A DNA stretch of 64,000 bases, from the NCBI GenBank assembly GCA_016806645.1, contig JACSYO010002159.1, positions 11,798,827-11,862,826 on the forward strand, given 5' to 3'. Below are positions 63,801 to 64,000 of the stretch, one piece after another. Position numbers and translations under genes: made by a program. This DNA is from Ophiodon elongatus (lineage: Eukaryota; Chordata; Actinopteri; Perciformes; Hexagrammidae). The stretch's first letter is position 1. Each line of letters opens with the position of its first letter. The notes below the pieces were generated by a model, which saw only the letters and a program-made list of their open reading frames with translations, had not been told where the DNA came from and made no database searches.

Positions 63801-64000
63801 GCACCGTTTCTGAAAAGTCCGACTCGCCAGCCGCCACTGCTGAGGGCGGCTCCGAGGGAAACCAGAGCGAGGCCTCTGATGAGTTTGGAGCCTTCCAGGG
63901 GGACAAGCCGAAGTTTGGCAAGTCTGACTTCCTCAAAGCCAGCGCTCAGACCAATGTCAAGTCCAGTGAGGAGATGATCAAGAACGAACTGGCGACCTTT
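37050..64000 (+). CDS. synrg: synrg, synergin gamma, AP-1 clathrin adaptor accessory protein (3' end outside window)
   Basis: Sixteen coding exons: 37050-37084, 41709-41749, 42838-42989, 43321-43448, 44682-44787, 44891-45002, 45537-45965, 46825-47103, 48261-48338, 48521-48717, 51789-52112, 52197-52330, 54028-54152, 54667-54729, 57521-58486 and 63462-64000. All joins are in phase, giving 1,236 codons. It starts MALRPGSGGGGSFMYP (human MALRPG...FMFP) and the window stops in frame in SSEEMIKNELATF, so about 220 residues are missing if the fish protein ends like human. Gamma-synergin binds the gamma-adaptin ear of AP-1 through acidic-phenylalanine motifs and NPF-type ligands through its EH domain, at the trans-Golgi network and endosomes. 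Nine [DE]xFxDF motifs are visible (DEFSDF twice, DDFQDF, EGFADF, DGFTDF, DDFGDF twice, DDFADF twice) plus variants. A coiled Lys/Glu/Gln segment (KRLEQQQKMLEEDRKRRQF) lies near the N-terminus. It runs tandem with hnf1b, 9.2 kb from stop to start. Confidence 0.97.
37085..41708 (+). other. synrg intron 1
   Basis: Intron of 4.6 kb, AT-rich after the first 400 bp. No coding, RNA or clear transposon signal recognised; a short GT run lies near 39311. Confidence 0.75.
41709..41749 (+). CDS. synrg: synrg exon 2
   Basis: A 41-nt micro-exon encoding SFMYPVGGGLGPPQ, matching human GFMFPVAGGIRPPQ. Acceptor ACTATAG, donor GTGAGT, phase 1 out. Confidence 0.92.
41750..42837 (+). other. synrg intron 2
   Basis: Intron of 1.1 kb that ends in a TG repeat (42761-42817) and then TTGTGTTTGTGTTTCTGCAG. 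Nothing else recognised. Confidence 0.75.
42761..42817 (+). repeat. TG microsatellite at the 3' splice site of synrg exon 3
   Basis: About 28 uninterrupted TG units end 20 bp before the exon 3 boundary, so the transcript has a long UG repeat in place of a normal pyrimidine tract. Confidence 0.95.
42838..42989 (+). CDS. synrg: synrg exon 3 (polyQ tract)
   Basis: Encodes GMVPM, a run of 14 glutamines (42852-42893, mostly CAG), then GFPMVPVMQPNMQGMMGMNF. Human has MPMQQQGFPMVSVMQPNMQG, so the glutamine run is expanded here from three. The acceptor follows a long TG repeat (42761-42817) directly. Confidence 0.95.
43321..43448 (+). CDS. synrg: synrg exon 4
   Basis: Encodes GGMAIGMQTTGMQFLGQPQY and MGMRPAGPQYTADMQKQMAE, matching human LGMRPPGPQYTPDMQKQFAEE. 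Acceptor TCTCACAG, donor GTAAGA, phase 2 out. Confidence 0.95.
44411..44588 (+). mobile_element. non-LTR retrotransposon fragment with YADD box and poly-A tail
   Basis: Frame 44442 reads MLKYADDVALVAHLTDKRSL, a typical LINE reverse transcriptase active-site motif (YADD) with following residues. It breaks off after about 40 codons and runs into a 24-nt poly-A (44565-44588). It is dead and lies in synrg intron 4, 93 bp before exon 5. Confidence 0.6.
44565..44588 (+). repeat. poly-A tract (tail of LINE fragment)
   Basis: 24 A in a row following the YADD-containing fragment. Confidence 0.95.
44682..44787 (+). CDS. synrg: synrg exon 5 (charged coiled segment)
   Basis: Encodes KRLEQQQKMLEEDRKRRQFE and EQKQKLRLLSSVKPK, almost the same as human. 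It is predicted to be helical and highly charged. A LINE fragment and a poly-A tract end about 95 bp upstream in the intron. Confidence 0.96.
44891..45002 (+). CDS. synrg: synrg exon 6
   Basis: Encodes TAEKSRDDALEAIKGNLDGF and SRDAKMYPNPSSQTKKP, near identical to human. Intron 5 is only 103 bp. Donor GTACCT, phase 1. Confidence 0.96.
45003..45536 (+). other. synrg intron 6
   Basis: AT-rich 534-bp intron. Nothing recognised. Confidence 0.7.
45537..45965 (+). CDS. synrg: synrg exon 7, probable cassette exon with two DEFSDF motifs
   Basis: Encodes 143 residues of Ser/Pro-rich disordered sequence with two DEFSDF motifs (45602-45619 and 45749-45766). These fit the [DE]xFx[DE]F consensus for gamma-ear binding. 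Both ends are phase 1 and length is 429 nt, so skipping keeps frame; without it the neighbours read KKPGPSLDEK, as in the human form I recall (KKPGPSLEEK). Confidence 0.88.
45966..46824 (+). other. synrg intron 7
   Basis: Intron of 0.86 kb. No repeat or exon-like signal recognised. Confidence 0.7.
46825..47103 (+). CDS. synrg: synrg exon 8
   Basis: Encodes GPSLDEKLFSSCDFTAGKTA and a less conserved Ser/Pro-rich stretch ending SPPQTSSDS. It corresponds to human GPSLEEKFLVSCDISTSG. Symmetrical phase 1-1 and 279 nt. Confidence 0.92.
47104..48260 (+). other. synrg intron 8
   Basis: Intron of 1.16 kb with several poly-T runs (about 48015-48210) and a GT repeat (48217-48242) just before the tandem CAGCAG acceptor of exon 9. 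No coding signal. Confidence 0.7.
48217..48242 (+). repeat. GT microsatellite upstream of synrg exon 9
   Basis: (GT)n with one GC interruption, 18 bp before the exon 9 acceptor. Confidence 0.9.
48261..48338 (+). CDS. synrg: synrg exon 9
   Basis: Encodes GVGVYPQQEHIQPMLPGWVY and NDSLIP, matching human GVGVFPSQDPAQPRMPPWIYNESLVP. The acceptor is a CAGCAG tandem, so a form with one extra codon is possible. The upstream flank holds a GT repeat and poly-T runs. Confidence 0.93.
48521..48717 (+). CDS. synrg: synrg exon 10 (EH domain)
   Basis: Encodes EMFKKVLEFTMTPSGIDTAN through the EH-domain core: YPILMSSGLPREALGQIWAS and TPGMLTKEELYTVLALIGVA. The Trp of QIW is in the NPF-binding pocket of this family. 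Phase 0 at the donor GTAAAC. Confidence 0.96.
48718..51788 (+). other. synrg intron 10
   Basis: Intron of 3.1 kb, most of it (about 49440-51290) occupied by a decayed L1-like element on the minus strand. An unidentified minus-strand open frame of 61 codons is at 49999-50184. Confidence 0.7.
49440..51290 (-). pseudogene. decayed L1-like retrotransposon ORF2
   Basis: Read on the minus strand, 51110-51260 gives HRQRIKVMDHLIKLEADISL followed by LRDTYLKP, like the start of an L1 endonuclease; 51060-51087 gives RGVSNLICK and about 50944-50961 NIYSPN, further endonuclease boxes. About 50860-50890 gives GPGVFSIEFLKW, like the PGPDG..IEF entry of the reverse transcriptase, and 49729-49778 gives DLINNFLQLADYTIKW, like its later SGYKIN box. 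Stops and internal deletions show it is inactive. Confidence 0.55.
51789..52112 (+). CDS. synrg: synrg exon 11 (His-Gln repeat)
   Basis: Encodes 108 residues: SGLPAMNVEILSQFPSPPVP aligns with human RGVPAMSPDALNQFPAAPIP. It is followed by a Met/Ala/Pro stretch, twelve His-Gln dipeptides (51900-51971) and a Met/Pro/Thr-rich tail. The repeat is not in the human protein. Phase 0-0. Confidence 0.92.
51900..51971 (+). repeat. CAY-CAG hexanucleotide repeat in synrg exon 11
   Basis: Twelve in-frame CAC/CAT-CAG units coding for alternating His and Gln. The antisense frame reads ML/VL repeats and is a shadow. Confidence 0.95.
52197..52330 (+). CDS. synrg: synrg exon 12 (DDFQDF motif)
   Basis: Encodes GPKADDDDFQDFQEAPKAGD and a weaker AFTEFQ motif, matching human EEDDFQDFQDASKSG and SFSDFQE. 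Intron 11 is 84 bp. Ends in phase 2 at GTAATG. Confidence 0.94.
52331..54027 (+). other. synrg intron 12
   Basis: Intron of 1.7 kb. It has an unidentified minus-strand open frame at 53762-53944; no other feature recognised. Confidence 0.6.
54028..54152 (+). CDS. synrg: synrg exon 13 (first DKYxxFxxL repeat)
   Basis: Encodes a Ser-rich stretch then SSDKYAVFKQLSVEQPAEPA. Human has SMDKYAVFKGIAADKSSE. Acceptor CCCGCAG, donor GTACCT, phase 1. Confidence 0.92.
54153..54666 (+). other. synrg intron 13
   Basis: AT-rich 514-bp intron. Nothing recognised. Confidence 0.7.
54667..54729 (+). CDS. synrg: synrg exon 14 (second DKYxxFxxL repeat)
   Basis: A 63-nt exon encoding DIGDKYSVFRQLEQPADKKP and V; human has DPGDKYSAFRELEQTAENKP. 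Symmetrical phase 1-1, so it could be skipped. The donor is GTAAGA. Confidence 0.93.
55733..57068. mobile_element. hAT-like element with AGGGATGCACCGAT-type ends and near-matching 8-bp duplication
   Basis: The left end is TAGGGATGCACAGATATCGG and the right end, reversed, TAGGGATACACCGAAATAAC. Flanking octamers are actttaat (55725-55732) and tatttaat (57069-57076), identical at 6 of 8, as expected for an aged 8-bp hAT target duplication. The interior near the right end has the GTATCGGCCGATACCCAAAG phrase of a widespread fish repeat. It holds no transposase but contains smaller hairpin elements. Confidence 0.65.
56847..56940. repeat. near-perfect 27-bp inverted repeat (hairpin) with 40-nt loop
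   Basis: Arms 56847-56873 (AAGGTGTCCATTATCAGG...) and 56914-56940 (...CCTGATGATGGACACCTT) pair over 27 bp with one mismatch. A related half-copy (CATTCATTCCTGATAATGTA then CACCTTC) is at about 56128-56160, 0.7 kb away. Confidence 0.75.
57521..58486 (+). CDS. synrg: synrg exon 15 (five gamma-ear motifs, third DKYxxFxxL repeat)
   Basis: The largest exon in the window, 966 nt and 322 codons. It carries EGFADF (57523), DGFTDF (57559), DDFGDF (57883), DDFADF (57970) and DDFADF (58192), the conserved KTADSVSPL and KNPLNMADLDLFSS blocks, SSDKYDVFKQLSLEGG at 58087, and the nearly invariant EDSASVKSLDLPSIGGSSVG and DLKHVMSDSSLDLPGLS. Phase 1-1. Confidence 0.97.
58487..63461 (+). other. synrg intron 15
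   Basis: Intron of 5.0 kb. It contains a GC-richer block (about 59350-59640) with a 12-bp tandem repeat at 59451-59486 that looks like part of a dispersed fish repeat. The rest (59.7-63.4 kb) is AT-rich without recognisable features. Confidence 0.65.
59451..59486 (+). repeat. 12-bp tandem repeat
   Basis: Three units of ACCGGAGGGGGA, the last one altered, in synrg intron 15. Confidence 0.9.
63462..64000 (+). CDS. synrg: synrg exon 16 (cut by window end)
   Basis: Starts at TCATTACAG and stays open to the window end in frame. It encodes STLSSYDWSDRED, FGSTENITGSS, DDFGDF (63779-63796), DEFGAF (63878-63895) and SSEEMIKNELATF, matching human STLTSYDWSDRDD, FGSSENITMTS, DDFGEFQSEKPK and SSEEMIKSELATF. 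The exon boundary and the C-terminal part lie beyond the window. Confidence 0.95.

Noticed and set aside
1..64000. tRNA, rRNA, CRISPR, operon or phage-like features
   Set aside because: None seen; base composition, introns and repeats are those of a vertebrate chromosome.
1..64000. A wholly new gene system
   Set aside because: Both genes belong to known families. The less explained items are regulatory or repeat-derived and are listed as findings, not as a new system.

Overview
This is vertebrate nuclear DNA, almost certainly from a ray-finned (probably percomorph) fish. Two multi-exon genes with consensus GT/AG introns translate into close matches of HNF1B and SYNRG. Intron and spacer DNA is rich in CA/GA/TA microsatellites and in repeats typical of teleosts: hAT-type MITEs with CAGTGGTGGAA ends, a TTAA-bounded element with about 200-bp terminal inverted repeats (TIRs), and decayed L1-like and other non-LTR fragments. 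No bacterial, viral, tRNA, rRNA or CRISPR feature was seen. Identifications come from remembered family sequences; no search was run.

Layout. (1) 1-13,530: upstream intergenic DNA with no credible coding exon, holding several transposon fragments including a nested inverted-repeat element at 7,227-8,470. (2) 13,531-27,848: hnf1b, plus strand, nine coding exons, 558 codons if the downstream exon 4 donor is used (human 557). Exon 3 holds an internal acceptor exactly 78 nt (26 codons) in, matching the known short isoform. Intron 4 holds a DR5 retinoic-acid-type element plus a Maf half-site, the site pair reported for the mouse intron 4 hindbrain enhancer. (3) 27,849-36,900: intergenic, with a CpG-rich block near 29.2-29.5 kb; the ddx52 gene that lies here in human was not found. 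(4) 36,900-64,000: synrg (gamma-synergin), plus strand, 16 coding exons and 1,236 codons in the window, still in an open exon at the right edge.

The genes are syntenic neighbours, not a pathway. HNF1B is a POU-homeodomain transcription factor of kidney, pancreas, liver and hindbrain. SYNRG is a cytoplasmic AP-1 clathrin accessory protein with an EH domain and many acidic-phenylalanine gamma-ear-binding motifs; this copy has nine canonical ones, a polyQ tract, a His-Gln repeat and a thrice-repeated DKYxxFxxL motif.

The observations most worth checking are the intron 4 RARE/Maf cluster, the alternative splice sites in hnf1b exons 3 and 4, the UG-repeat acceptor of synrg exon 3, the DKYxxFxxL repeats, and a 1.34-kb hAT element with inverted ends and a near-matching 8-bp target duplication in synrg intron 14.
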